DNA of 33,627 bases from Rhodospirillaceae bacterium Spongia-Bin9 (GCA_900197615.1 FZLR01000029.1:1-33627); one strand, 5' to 3'; numbered from the stretch's first letter, positions 8,766 to 17,038 are shown. A program made the numbers and translations. Notes: a model not told the origin generated them from the sequence alone.

Positions 8766-9527
8766 TCAATCCTCGTCGTCGTCTTCGTCTTCCTGCTCGT
8801 CCAGGAAGTCTTCCCAGTCTTCGCGTTTCTCGTCCATGATGTCGGTGATGACATCGAACAGATTTTCGTCGATCCCTTCGAGCTGATCGAGAACGCCGGT
8901 CATTTCCCAGATCGTATAAAGCTCGACCGAGGTTTTCAGATTGACCTCCCAGGCCGTCGCCGTGGTGTTGAGCGTCGGCATCGGGATCGCCTTGCGCAGC
9001 AGCTTGAGCGGCGCATCGATCTTGCTGATGTTCGGACCCCAGTCGGCGAAATGGTCCGGGTTGATCATGTCGGGCGCGAGCTGGTTGCCGGTCGAAATCA
9101 GCTTGAGCATGACCCGGCTGAACGGCCGCAGCACGTTCTTCGCCGAGTCCATGCTGTGCTTGATCGCGACTTCGCGCATCAGCATGACGAGTCCGCCCGG
9201 GCTGTTGCCGAACGGGCAGCGCGCCGCGCAGGTGTAGCACTGGGCGCAGGCCCAGATTTTTTCCTGCATCGCGTCGTAGATGCCTTCGAGATTCTCGGTC
9301 CAGAGCAGCTGGACGATTTCGCGCGGGCTGAAATCGTAATAGTGGGCCGCCGGGCAGGTCGCCGTGCAGATGCCGCAGTTCAGGCATCCGTTCAGTTCGT
9401 GGTCGTAGCGCAGGTCGCCCTGGATATCGGCGAAGATCTCTTCGAGATCGTCGCGGTCGAGCGGCGGCGACTCCGATAGCGGATCGCCGATATGCTCCTG
9501 AACGCGGGTGGTGGCGCCGTGATCCAT
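8766..9527 (-). CDS. hdrC1: sHdr complex subunit HdrC1 (two [4Fe-4S] clusters)
   Basis: 253 residues with two cluster motifs: CLNCGICTATCP (C48, C51, C54, C58) and CAQCYTCAARCP (C94, C97, C100, C104). The C-terminus is a very acidic tail (EDEDDDED), common in soluble complex subunits. It would shuttle electrons in the sHdr complex. It follows dsrE by 22 bases in the same direction and starts the hdrC1-B1-A block. Confidence 0.94.
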   Translation of the reverse strand: MDHGATTRVQEHIGDPLSESPPLDRDDLEEIFADIQGDLRYDHELNGCLNCGICTATCPAAHYYDFSPREIVQLLWTENLEGIYDAMQEKIWACAQCYTCAARCPFGNSPGGLVMLMREVAIKHSMDSAKNVLRPFSRVMLKLISTGNQLAPDMINPDHFADWGPNISKIDAPLKLLRKAIPMPTLNTTATAWEVNLKTSVELYTIWEMTGVLDQLEGIDENLFDVITDIMDEKREDWEDFLDEQEDEDDDED

Positions 9528-9549
9528 CGCGGTTTCCCGGCTCCGTCGC

Positions 9550-9927
9550 TCAGTAGGTCAGCACCTTGACGTCGTCTTCCATGATCTCCTCGATCAGATG
9601 GGCGCCGCCAACAATGCCTTCGCACTCCGGGATCAGGTCTTCCTTGGTCATGTCGAACAGGTCGAGGTTGGGCGAGCAGCAATAGAATTTCACGCCCGCC
9701 TCGTGGGCGTCCTTGATGAAATCGTAGACCGATTTCGGCGAACCTTCCTTGACCACGAGCTTTTCCGCGACGCCATGCTTCATCAGGCGGCCCGAGGTGG
9801 CCGTGCAGATGACATCGACCTCATACTCCATCGCTGCGGCGACGGTGGCCTGAAAGATCGGGGCGCCGAGTTCCTCGCCGTTCCGGGGGTCCGTATTCGC
9901 CATCACGATGACCAGTTTGTCCGTCAC
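9550..9927 (-). CDS. dsrE: DsrE-family sulfurtransferase of the sHdr pathway (DsrE3-type)
   Basis: 125 residues if started at GTG 9927, which has a strong GGGGAGG site about 6 bases upstream; an ATG overlapping the leader (ATG TCG TGA) is immediately closed, and open frame further upstream has only a TTG. The DsrE/F fold is seen in KLVIVMANTDPRNGEE and the C-terminal part. The likely active cysteine lies in GVKFYCCSPNLDLF, where C83-C84 are vicinal, matching the DsrE3C type known from Hyphomicrobium. Such proteins exchange persulfide sulfur with TusA and feed the sHdr complex in the cytoplasm. It is the first gene of the hdr block, 141 bases downstream of the lip block. Confidence 0.92.
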   Translation of the reverse strand: MTDKLVIVMANTDPRNGEELGAPIFQATVAAAMEYEVDVICTATSGRLMKHGVAEKLVVKEGSPKSVYDFIKDAHEAGVKFYCCSPNLDLFDMTKEDLIPECEGIVGGAHLIEEIMEDDVKVLTY

Positions 9928-10006
9928 GACATCCTCCCCCGGCGCTCGTTGACCGTCTGTCCCTGCAAGGTATTGAAACCCGGAACAGATAGCAACTTTT
10001 GAATAT

Positions 10007-10038
10007 GTCCGCGGCGCGGGCAAATCCCCGCAGCGGAC
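10007..10038. repeat. Stem-loop between the lip block and dsrE
   Basis: GTCCGC (10007-10012) pairs with GCGGAC (10033-10038), and inner CGGG (10017-10020) pairs with CCCG (10027-10030). It sits between the amidotransferase-like gene and dsrE, both on the minus strand. No T-run follows on the minus strand, so it is more likely a transcript-processing or partial-termination element than a full terminator. Confidence 0.5.
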
Positions 10039-10068
10039 AAAGCGGAGCCGGAGCAATTCCGGCGCCCG

Positions 10069-10773
10069 CTACGCCCCGCTCGTCCTCATCAGGCCGGTCA
10101 ACTGGACGAGACCGGTCATGATCGGCACCAGGGCGTCCTCGATGGCGCGCTGGGCGGCGCGCAGGTCGCGCAGGGCCGGGGCCGGATCGGCGGGCGCTTC
10201 CTCGAACTCCATGATCAGGTCCTCGATCATGGCGACCTTGAGGCCCGGATGGCCGGCAAAGCCGAACGCGTTGGCGCCGACCTGCCACAGCGCGGGATCG
10301 CCGGCGCCGTCGCGCGCCAGAATTTGCGCATAGTCCGGCGGCACGGACCGGTCCCGACCGTAGACGGCGACCGGCCAGGATTCCGGCAGATAGCCGTTGA
10401 GCGCCCCGTCCAGGCAGCGCTGCGCGGTATCGACGGTGAAGCGCAGCGGCGCGGATTCGACAGTCCCGCTCGCCGCCAGCGCCAGAATCTGCGCACCGAG
10501 CCCGATGCCGATGAGCGGCTTCTCGACCATCAGGCAGGTCCGGGCGATGGCGATTTCCGGCTCAAGCGTCGGCAGGTCGCGTTCCCCTGCCGAGCCCCAC
10601 GGCCCGCCGCCGAGCAATACGAGGCCGTCGGCGACCGAGTCCGGATGCGGCGGGGCGACGCCTTCGGTAAACGGCCGGACATAATTGAAGCGGATGCGGC
10701 GGCCTTCGAAATGATCTTCCATCAGGCCGAGATATTCGGCCGAGGTATGCTGGATGACCGTGAGCGTCTTCAT
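10069..10773 (-). CDS. Glutamine-amidotransferase-like protein, nucleophile cysteine missing (lip cluster)
   Basis: 234 residues with a class I glutamine amidotransferase (GATase1) outline: N-terminal alpha/beta part, LVLLGGGPWGS at about residues 51-61, and the nucleophile elbow read as LIGIGLGAQILA. The family has Cys at the third position of GxCxGxQ; here it is Gly (about residue 91). The later His motif is GHPG rather than HPE. It is therefore unlikely to hydrolyse glutamine. GATase-like genes are known companions of the sLpl/LipS lipoate genes in shdr clusters. The ATG at 10773 overlaps the ligase stop (ATGA). Possible roles are a scaffold or a non-hydrolytic binding protein; this is inference. 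Confidence 0.82.
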   Translation of the reverse strand: MKTLTVIQHTSAEYLGLMEDHFEGRRIRFNYVRPFTEGVAPPHPDSVADGLVLLGGGPWGSAGERDLPTLEPEIAIARTCLMVEKPLIGIGLGAQILALAASGTVESAPLRFTVDTAQRCLDGALNGYLPESWPVAVYGRDRSVPPDYAQILARDGAGDPALWQVGANAFGFAGHPGLKVAMIEDLIMEFEEAPADPAPALRDLRAAQRAIEDALVPIMTGLVQLTGLMRTSGA

Positions 10774-11825
10774 GCGCCGGCAAAGGCCGCGGCAAGGGCC
10801 TCGGCAAACGCTTCCGGCGGCGCGGTGGCAATCTGGGGCGGCGAATTCGCGAAGAAGGCCGCCACCCGCTCGGCGATATCGCCGGCCGGTGCACCGCGCA
10901 GGCTGCCTTCCAGGTCCATGACGAGGCGCGGCGGCACCAGGACGAAATCTCCGGTGAACAGCACTTCGCGCACCCGGTCGTTGCGCCGGCCCTCGACCCG
11001 CAGCCAGGCGTTCACCGGGCCGCTCTCGCCGTGCCGCACCGAGGCATCGGCGCCCGGATTGTCGATCTCTTCGATGAACGCCGCCGTGCCGATTTCCCTG
11101 TCGCACAGGCGCCGGGCCAGCGTCTCTTCCGCCTCACCCGTTTCCGACGCGGTGCAGGCGATTCCCAGCCCTTCCTCGAAGCCGGCGACCAGCGCTGCCT
11201 GCAATTTTTCCATCGAAAGATCGGCGTCCGGCAGCAGGGTGCGCAGAGTCGTCACCCGCGGCGGCGGCGCGCCCTCCATCGGCGCCGCGACATTTATGGC
11301 CGCCATCATCGCCGGCAGGTCGAGATCGACCAGCGTCGTGCCCTGGTACATGACGATGTCGTCGTCGAAATAGCCGCCGGTGCCGCAAATCTTCTGTCCG
11401 TCCACCGCGATATCGGTCGGCGGGCGGTATTCGGCGGCGATGCCGAGGGACGACAGGCCGGCCGCCGCCGCCGTGCAGATCCGGGCGGTCATGTCCGCGA
11501 GCGTGGCGACGCCGATCCTGCGCCGGTCGCAGACGATTTCCCAGCCGAGCTGGCCCTCGTCCAGATAGATCGCCCCGCCGCCGGTGATGCGCCGGACGAT
11601 GCCGACGCCGGCCTTGCGGCAATGATCGAGCTTCAGTTCCCGGCTCAGATCCTGGTGCCGGCCGATCAGGGCGGTCGGCGGAAAGCGCAGAAAGCGGACA
11701 GTATCCGGAACGTCGCCGACCTTGCGTAGCTCCACCAGCGCCCGATCGAAGGCGATCTGGAGGCAGCCGTCGCGGACGCCCGTATCGATGACGCGGAATT
11801 CGGGCCGGTCGGCCAGGTCGCTCAA
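10770..11825 (-). CDS. Lipoate-protein ligase-like protein of the sulfur-linked lipoate pathway (sLpl type)
   Basis: 351 residues of the BPL/LPL fold. The substrate-binding loop RRITGGGAIYLDEGQLGW (about residues 78-95) and the lysine in DIAVDGQKICGTGGY (K145) are the hallmarks of LplA, and the C-terminal part resembles the LplB-type accessory domain, so it fits the single-chain sLpl(AB) type that loads octanoate or lipoate on LbpA. The conserved fold begins at residue 9, so the start must be near 11825, where only a TTG is available; it overlaps the preceding stop as TTGA. No ATG or GTG upstream in frame is plausible. Confidence 0.9.
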   Translation of the reverse strand: MSDLADRPEFRVIDTGVRDGCLQIAFDRALVELRKVGDVPDTVRFLRFPPTALIGRHQDLSRELKLDHCRKAGVGIVRRITGGGAIYLDEGQLGWEIVCDRRRIGVATLADMTARICTAAAAGLSSLGIAAEYRPPTDIAVDGQKICGTGGYFDDDIVMYQGTTLVDLDLPAMMAAINVAAPMEGAPPPRVTTLRTLLPDADLSMEKLQAALVAGFEEGLGIACTASETGEAEETLARRLCDREIGTAAFIEEIDNPGADASVRHGESGPVNAWLRVEGRRNDRVREVLFTGDFVLVPPRLVMDLEGSLRGAPAGDIAERVAAFFANSPPQIATAPPEAFAEALAAAFAGA

Positions 11826-13174
11826 GGCGCGCCTGCTGCTGCCGCCGCGCGGTCTTGCGGCGCATCGTCGTCCGGCCCGTCGTCCGGATCGTCGAATTCT
11901 TCGCCCGGTTCATAGGCCTCGCCCGGCTTCTCCATATCCAGTTGGTGCCGGATGCGGCGGACGTCGGCGCCGGCGGGCTGGAAGGGATAGCTGGCGATGT
12001 TGCTGGGCGGCGAATCGCCATAGGGCCGGTCGCAGGCGGAAATATCCTCTTGGAACTTGCCGGGGCAGCCGGACGTGCGAAAGGCGATTCCGGCATCGAC
12101 AATCGCGTCCAGTTCCCCCTGCGGCAGGCCGAAATCCGTCACCCTGCCCTCCCCGTCGAACGCCATCCGCTCGACCCGGACATCGCAATAGTCGATCAGA
12201 TAGCGCGCCAGCTGGACGCGCCGCCACTGGTCGCGCGGGGTCGCCGGCAGATGGTCCATCAGCGAGCCTTTCTCCGGGAAGAAGCAGAACATGTGGCTGT
12301 GACCGCCCAGATCGACCAGCTGCTGGACCAGGTGCAACACGTCGGCCTCGGTCTCGCCCATGCCGACGATGATATGGGCGCCGAACTTCTGCGGCCCGAA
12401 GATGTCCCGGGCGTCCATCAGGATGTCCCAGTATTTCTTCCAGCTGTGCGGGCTGTCGACGCCCTTGCCCCGCGTACGGTCGAAAATCTCCGGCGTCGCG
12501 GCGTCGAGCGCCACAGTGAAGATGTCGGCGCCCAGGCCTTTCAGCGTCTCGACGTCAACCCGCTGCATCGTCGTCGGGTTGGACAGGATGGAAACCGGCA
12601 CGGTCGCCGGATCGATCCGGTCGGTCCACTGTTTCAGCACCGTCACCGTATCGTCGTCGGACCGCGGGTGCGTAATCATGCTGATGCACATGCGGTGGAA
12701 CGGCGTGTCCTCCCCATCCGCAGCCACTTTCTCGACGATCTCCGCCATCGGCACGGCCGGCCAGTCGACCCGGATGAAATTGCGGTCGGCATAATCGCGC
12801 TCGGCCTCCCGGTGCCGGGCCAGGCCGCAATAGGCGCAGTTGGCGCGGCAGCCCTCCGGATAGGTCAGCAACAGATTCAGGCAGCGGGTGCAGGCGCAGC
12901 GGTAGAGCATACCCGGCATGATCCCGAGCGTGATCGCCGCCGCTGTCGACATCTGGACATAGTCCGGCGAGCGCATCGCCGGGGTCATCTTGTTGTTGTT
13001 CGGCAGGTAGACGCCGGCGGGCGCCACGTCGGCCGCCTTGACCCGGCCGCCGTTGCGGAAGTCCTGCGGGATCGCGTCCGGCCGGCGCGGCTGCATGACC
13101 GCGAAGGGGTTGAAATCCGCGCCGTTCGGGCCGGTCTCGGAAGGCGCAGCGGCTTCGGGCTTGAGGCAGGTCAT
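11822..13174 (-). CDS. Radical SAM lipoyl synthase subunit, LipS1/LipS2 type (450 aa)
   Basis: 450 residues. The radical-SAM cluster motif CX3CX2C is in GCRANCAYCGLARH (C109, C113, C116). Just before it, CACTRC (C93, C95, C98) could bind an auxiliary cluster, and a conserved-looking SGCPG sits near the C-terminus. The C-terminal 30 residues are acidic and low-complexity. It belongs with the neighbouring radical SAM gene to the two-protein lipoyl synthase system (LipS1+LipS2) that replaces LipA and inserts two sulfurs in protein-bound octanoate. I do not assign which of the two it is. Its stop overlaps the ligase start. Confidence 0.9.
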   Translation of the reverse strand: MTCLKPEAAAPSETGPNGADFNPFAVMQPRRPDAIPQDFRNGGRVKAADVAPAGVYLPNNNKMTPAMRSPDYVQMSTAAAITLGIMPGMLYRCACTRCLNLLLTYPEGCRANCAYCGLARHREAERDYADRNFIRVDWPAVPMAEIVEKVAADGEDTPFHRMCISMITHPRSDDDTVTVLKQWTDRIDPATVPVSILSNPTTMQRVDVETLKGLGADIFTVALDAATPEIFDRTRGKGVDSPHSWKKYWDILMDARDIFGPQKFGAHIIVGMGETEADVLHLVQQLVDLGGHSHMFCFFPEKGSLMDHLPATPRDQWRRVQLARYLIDYCDVRVERMAFDGEGRVTDFGLPQGELDAIVDAGIAFRTSGCPGKFQEDISACDRPYGDSPPSNIASYPFQPAGADVRRIRHQLDMEKPGEAYEPGEEFDDPDDGPDDDAPQDRAAAAAGAP

Positions 13175-13245
13175 GGCGCTCCCATCGCGTCAGGCGAAAC
13201 GGCCGGCCGGCCCGAGGCCGGCGACGAGGATATCTACGGCCCGGC

Positions 13246-14310
13246 TCATGCGGCGCAGCTTGCCGGCACGCTCACCGTCTCCCCGCCGACCTTGATCGAG
13301 CAGCAGGCGTGCTGCTGTTCCATCGGCCGCCCGATGGCCTCGGCCACGGCAACGGCGCCGTCGGCCGGGAAGGCGATGCCGTCGAGCCCTGCCATGACGG
13401 CGTAGGCGTCGGTGATCCGCTTGTGCATGCCGGCCGGACGGGCACAGCCGAGCAGCACCTGCCGGTCGGCGATCCGCCGCCGGGCTTCGAGGAACAGGCG
13501 GCCGACGGCGGCGGCATCCGGCGTCTCGAAGGTTCCGGCCTTCGCGTAGAACGGCATGATGACGACCAGCACCAGGGCGTGAATGCCGTGGCGGCTGCAA
13601 ATGTCCAGCGCGTTGAACTCTCCGAGCAGCCGGCCGTAATGCAGCCCGGCGACGATGTGAGGCACGACCTCCATGGACGTGCTGCACAGCGCCGCCAGCG
13701 TCGCCTCGAAATCGTCGACCGGCCGGTCCAGATGGTAGACCTGTTCGATAGTCTCCTGCGCACCGATCACGTCCATCATGGCCGTATCGACGCCGGCGCT
13801 CTCCATCGACCGGGCGCGGCGTTCGTCGAGCAATGCGGAATGGATGGCGATCTTCAGATGGGGAAAATCGCGCTTCAGCCCCTCGACGACCGGGTAGAAG
13901 CGCTCGTAGGCGATCTCGTTGCGCCGGTTGGAGCCGCCGGAGAGCAGGAAGCCCTGCAAATCCTGCAACAGCACCAGGTCGCGCACCTTGCGGTCGAGCA
14001 TGTCGGGGCTCGTCGCCGGGATCATCGGCTCGAGGATGCTGGCCTGGCAATGGTCGCACATCAGGGCGCAGCCGCCGGCGGTGATCGAGAACGCCGGGAA
14101 GCTGTTCTTGCCGCAGCCGTCCAGCTCGTCGGACTGGAAGTCCTTGAAGGTCGGCGTCGAAAAGCGGATCGGCCGGTGTGCCAGCGCTGCCGTATTGCGC
14201 TCCATTTCGGCAACCAGTGTGCCGTCGAAATCCGCGTCCTCCAGCGGCTCGATTTCGCGCAGGCGATCCAGCCAGCCGGAGGATTGGCCCAGAATGAAAG
14301 AACCGTCCAT
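13246..14310 (-). CDS. Radical SAM lipoyl synthase subunit, LipS1/LipS2 type (354 aa)
   Basis: 354 residues. The radical-SAM motif is AGGCALMCDHCQASIL (C81, C85, C88); C66 (LDGCGKNSF) and a cysteine pair near the C-terminus (QQHACCSIKVGG) are candidates for auxiliary-cluster ligands. Partner of the 450-aa protein downstream (71 bases away). The ATG at 14310 overlaps the transporter stop as ATGA. Apparent open frame beyond 14310 reads antisense-phase through the transporter gene and is not part of this protein. Confidence 0.9.
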   Translation of the reverse strand: MDGSFILGQSSGWLDRLREIEPLEDADFDGTLVAEMERNTAALAHRPIRFSTPTFKDFQSDELDGCGKNSFPAFSITAGGCALMCDHCQASILEPMIPATSPDMLDRKVRDLVLLQDLQGFLLSGGSNRRNEIAYERFYPVVEGLKRDFPHLKIAIHSALLDERRARSMESAGVDTAMMDVIGAQETIEQVYHLDRPVDDFEATLAALCSTSMEVVPHIVAGLHYGRLLGEFNALDICSRHGIHALVLVVIMPFYAKAGTFETPDAAAVGRLFLEARRRIADRQVLLGCARPAGMHKRITDAYAVMAGLDGIAFPADGAVAVAEAIGRPMEQQHACCSIKVGGETVSVPASCAA

Positions 14311-15368
14311 CAGAGGCGCCACTCGATATATTTCAGCCCGCCGATCCCGCCGGCGATAATCGCCAGAATGGCGATGACGGAGCCCAGCGCAAGGGTGGAA
14401 ATGCCGGTCAAGCCCTGGCCGATGGTGCAGCCCAGCGCCATCACGCCGCCGAAGCCCATCAGCGCGCCGCCGGTAATGTTGCGCAGCATGTCCTGGACGT
14501 CGGCGAAGGTCGCCAGATGGAAATTTCCGCGCAGGATCGCGGAGACGAAGGCGCCGAGGATGACTCCGCCGACGCTGGCGATGCCGAAGTTGATGGTCGC
14601 GCCGGTGAAGGTCATCAGAAAGACCAACGCATTGCCGGTCGGCGCGACGTAGGTCAGCGAGGTCAGCGGCGCCGGCTCGAAATCGTCGAAGCCGAGCACG
14701 CCGGTGGCGTACCAGCCGGCGACGATGGCGAGGCCGACTCCGAGGCCGGCGACGATGTTGCGCGGCGAGGCCCGGAAGGCGCTGTCCATGAAGCACCAGA
14801 TCAGCAGGCCGGCGGCGAGGATAGCCGCCACGACCAGGTTCATGGTCTCGGCCGCCGCGCCGAATGCGCTGGCGAGCAATACGCCGATCCCCTGACCGTC
14901 GATCCCCGCCGCTTCCAGGTCGACATTGGTCGCGCCTTCGATTTCGACCCGCGCCAGCCCGGTCAGGCCCCGCAGCGTCATGTAGGCGAAGATGCCGAGC
15001 ACCAGGACGACCACCAGCGAGCGCAGGTCGCCGGCGCCGAAGCGCACCAGGTTGCGGGTGCCGCAGCCGCCGGCGATGGTCATGCCGAAGCCGAACAGCA
15101 GGCCGCCGACGATGGCCCCGAGCCAGCCGAAATTCGCCGTGAGGTAGATCGACTGACCGAGGTCGATCAGTTCCGCGCCGTGCATTGCCTGCGCGCCGAC
15201 GATCGCCACGGCCATCGCCAGCATCCAGGCCCGGAAGCGGCGGAAATCGCCGAAGGTCGCGGCGTCGGAAATCGCGCCCATGGTGCAGAAATTCGTCCGT
15301 TCGATGACGAAGCCGAAGCCGAAGCCGATGACCAGGCCGGCGAGCGCCATCAGGGTTACCGTTTCCAA
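14310..15368 (-). CDS. soxT: YeeE/YedE-family sulfur transporter (SoxT-like)
   Basis: 352 residues, strongly hydrophobic with about nine to ten membrane helices. Three family cysteines are visible: ERTNFCTMGAISD (C28), AGGCGTRNLVR (C102) and MALGCTIGQGL (C314). These proteins (TsuA/PmpAB/SoxT) move thiosulfate or sulfane sulfur across the inner membrane by a cysteine relay. Here it links periplasmic Sox with cytoplasmic sHdr. The start is taken as TTG at 15368 after a GGGGAGGGG stretch; ATG at 15350 is the alternative. It follows the deacetylase by 27 bases and overlaps the first lipS gene. Confidence 0.88.
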   Translation of the reverse strand: METVTLMALAGLVIGFGFGFVIERTNFCTMGAISDAATFGDFRRFRAWMLAMAVAIVGAQAMHGAELIDLGQSIYLTANFGWLGAIVGGLLFGFGMTIAGGCGTRNLVRFGAGDLRSLVVVLVLGIFAYMTLRGLTGLARVEIEGATNVDLEAAGIDGQGIGVLLASAFGAAAETMNLVVAAILAAGLLIWCFMDSAFRASPRNIVAGLGVGLAIVAGWYATGVLGFDDFEPAPLTSLTYVAPTGNALVFLMTFTGATINFGIASVGGVILGAFVSAILRGNFHLATFADVQDMLRNITGGALMGFGGVMALGCTIGQGLTGISTLALGSVIAILAIIAGGIGGLKYIEWRL

Positions 15369-15395
15369 GGCCCGTCCCCTCCCCCGAGCATTCCG

Positions 15396-16571
15396 TTATG
15401 CCGCCGCGCGCTGCGCACCGGCGCGCCAGCGCCCGCGCCGCGGTACAGCCAGCGCGCGACGGGCCAGTGCCGCCGTTTCCCGCCGTGCCGCGCCCTCCTG
15501 CGGTGCGTCGGCCAGCGTCGTCAGCCAGCGCGGGTCTCGGTCCTCGTCGTCGACCAGGTCGCAATCCAGCCGTTCCAGGCGCTGCACCGCGGCGGACGGC
15601 AGCCTTTCCGGCATTGCGAAACCGTTCAGCACGCCCCACAGGCCGGCCCAGCAACGGGCGACCGTCCACGGATTATAGCCGCCGCCGCCCAATACGACAC
15701 TGCCGGGCGCTTCGGCGACCAGCGCCGCCACGGCCGACCAAAGCGCACGGTTGGAAAGGGCCATGCGCGACAGCGGATCGCCGGCCAGCCCGTCGGCCCC
15801 GCAGGTGACGACCAGCATGTCCGGGGCCGCCCGGCGAACGAGCGGCAAGACGACTTCCGTCATCAGCATGTCCAAGTCGGCGTCCGCGAAACCGGGCGCG
15901 ACGGGCAGGTTGCAGCTCTGCCCGCCGCCGGTATCGTCGAGCGCGCCGGTATAAGGCCAGCGCTCGCGCTCGTGGATCGAGATCGTGTAGACCCGGGGGT
16001 CCTCGGCGAAGGCGTCCTGCACGCCGTCGCCGTGATGGGCGTCGAGATCGGCATGAACCAGCCGGCAGACGCCGGCGTCCAGCGACGTCAGGATCGCGAA
16101 GACCGGGTCGTTGAAATAGCAGAAGCCGCTCGCCCGGTCCGGCCGGCCGTGATGGGTGCCGCCCGCGGGATGATAGGCGATGCGGCCGGCGAGCGCCCGC
16201 TCCGCCGCTGCGATCGAGCCGCCGATCGAGGTCGAGGCGCGCCGAAAAACGCCCGGAAACACAGGGTTTTCCAGTGTGCCGAGATTGAACCGGCGGCTGC
16301 TATCCCGGTCGATCCCGCCGCCTTCGTCGGCGCGGCGCAGGGCTTCGACATAGGCCGGGTCGTGAAACCGGCTTAGTGTTTGCGCGTCGGCAATCGGGCT
16401 TTCGATCCAGGCTTCCGGCGCGATCCAGCCAAGATCCCGGCACAGGTCGACCGCCGTCTCGACCCGCGGGATCGCCAGCGGGTGATTACCGCCATAGGCC
16501 GCCCGGCGATAGACGTCGTGGCCGACAAAGACCGGCGGAAGCCGTGGCGGTCCGGCGCGCGCGCCCGTCAT
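15396..16571 (-). CDS. Histone-deacetylase-family zinc deacylase (AcuC/HDAC-like)
   Basis: 391 residues covering a full class I HDAC-like domain. Catalytic and zinc residues are present: GGTHHGRPDRASGFCYFND (H140-H141), HADLDAHHGDG (D177, H179) and CGADGLAGDPLSRM (third zinc ligand near D265). The enzyme should therefore be an active zinc amidohydrolase on acyl-lysine or small acyl amides. It is the first gene of the operon containing the transporter and lipoate genes. The ATG at 16571 is chosen because upstream open frame is low-complexity and would overlap the promoter. Known relatives deacetylate acetyl-CoA synthetase or polyamines; a role on acyl- or lipoyl-lysine is speculation. Confidence 0.9.
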   Translation of the reverse strand: MTGARAGPPRLPPVFVGHDVYRRAAYGGNHPLAIPRVETAVDLCRDLGWIAPEAWIESPIADAQTLSRFHDPAYVEALRRADEGGGIDRDSSRRFNLGTLENPVFPGVFRRASTSIGGSIAAAERALAGRIAYHPAGGTHHGRPDRASGFCYFNDPVFAILTSLDAGVCRLVHADLDAHHGDGVQDAFAEDPRVYTISIHERERWPYTGALDDTGGGQSCNLPVAPGFADADLDMLMTEVVLPLVRRAAPDMLVVTCGADGLAGDPLSRMALSNRALWSAVAALVAEAPGSVVLGGGGYNPWTVARCWAGLWGVLNGFAMPERLPSAAVQRLERLDCDLVDDEDRDPRWLTTLADAPQEGAARRETAALARRALAVPRRGRWRAGAQRAAA

Positions 16572-16689
16572 CGGACGGCATCCGCCAGACTGTGCTGCGC
16601 GGGCCGCGGCGGCGCTGCGATCCTGTTCTTTCGGTGCTTCAGTGCCCCAGTCTCCGTCCGTCCGCCGTCCTGTTGACGGATTGCGCGTC

Positions 16690-16719
16690 ATTGTATTCAA
16701 TAATTTGAATGAATGGCAA
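16690..16719 (-). promoter_or_regulatory. Promoter of deacetylase/lip operon with ArsR-type ATTC-N8-GAAT operator, shared with tusA
   Basis: On the minus strand TTGCCA (16714-16719), an 18-base spacer and TACAAT (16690-16695) form a good sigma70-like promoter. The spacer holds the perfect dyad ATTCAA-TAAT-TTGAAT (16695-16710), which fits ATTC-N8-GAAT, the operator known for the sulfane-sulfur-responsive ArsR repressors SqrR and BigR. The operator touches the -10 box (GAATACAAT). A + strand TTGACG (16673-16678) with TATTCA (16694-16699) may be the tusA promoter and overlaps the same dyad. Confidence 0.7.
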
Positions 16720-16813
16720 TCGCCGCTCCGCCCCCGGACAATTTGCCGGTCCGGCGCCCGCGACCTAGGTCATGGTCTGCATTGCCTTTACCGCAAGAAG
16801 GAAGCCCACGCCG

Positions 16814-17038
16814 ATGGCCGACGAGTTCCTCGACACCAAGGGCCTGAACTGCCCCCTGCCCATCCTGAAGGCGAAAAAGGCCCTCAAGAAAATGGCCTCC
16901 GGCGGCCTGCTGGAAGTCCATGCCACCGATCCCGGCGCCACAGCGGATTTCGAGGCCTTCTGCCGCCAGACCGGCTGCGAACTGCTGGAATCCGGCGAGG
17001 ATGGTGGGGTTTACCGGTTCATCATCAAGAATGTTTGA
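16814..17038 (+). CDS. tusA: Sulfur carrier protein TusA
   Basis: 74 residues, the normal TusA length. The sulfur-binding motif is KGLNCPLPILKAKKAL with C13 in CPxP. TusA carries persulfide sulfur in the cytoplasm and exchanges it with DsrE-type proteins and the sHdr system. The ATG at 16814 is preceded by AAGGAAG; an upstream in-frame start at 16772 would add residues outside the fold and is rejected. It is divergent from the deacetylase/lip operon and shares its operator region. Confidence 0.95.
   Translation: MADEFLDTKGLNCPLPILKAKKALKKMASGGLLEVHATDPGATADFEAFCRQTGCELLESGEDGGVYRFIIKNV

Noticed and set aside
9989-10004. A further ATTC-N8-GAAT-like site upstream of dsrE (GAATATG at 10001)
   Set aside because: Only one half is good (the other half reads ATAG) and its orientation relative to dsrE is opposite to the three accepted sites.
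10770-11825. Housekeeping LplA for general lipoate scavenging
   Set aside because: Its coupling to two radical SAM lipoyl synthases and the sHdr/LbpA genes fits the sulfur-specific ligase better.
14310-15669. An 807-codon frame that would fuse a long N-terminal extension to the 354-aa radical SAM protein
   Set aside because: The extension is the transporter gene read in a wrong phase, Arg-rich; the real start at 14310 overlaps the transporter stop.
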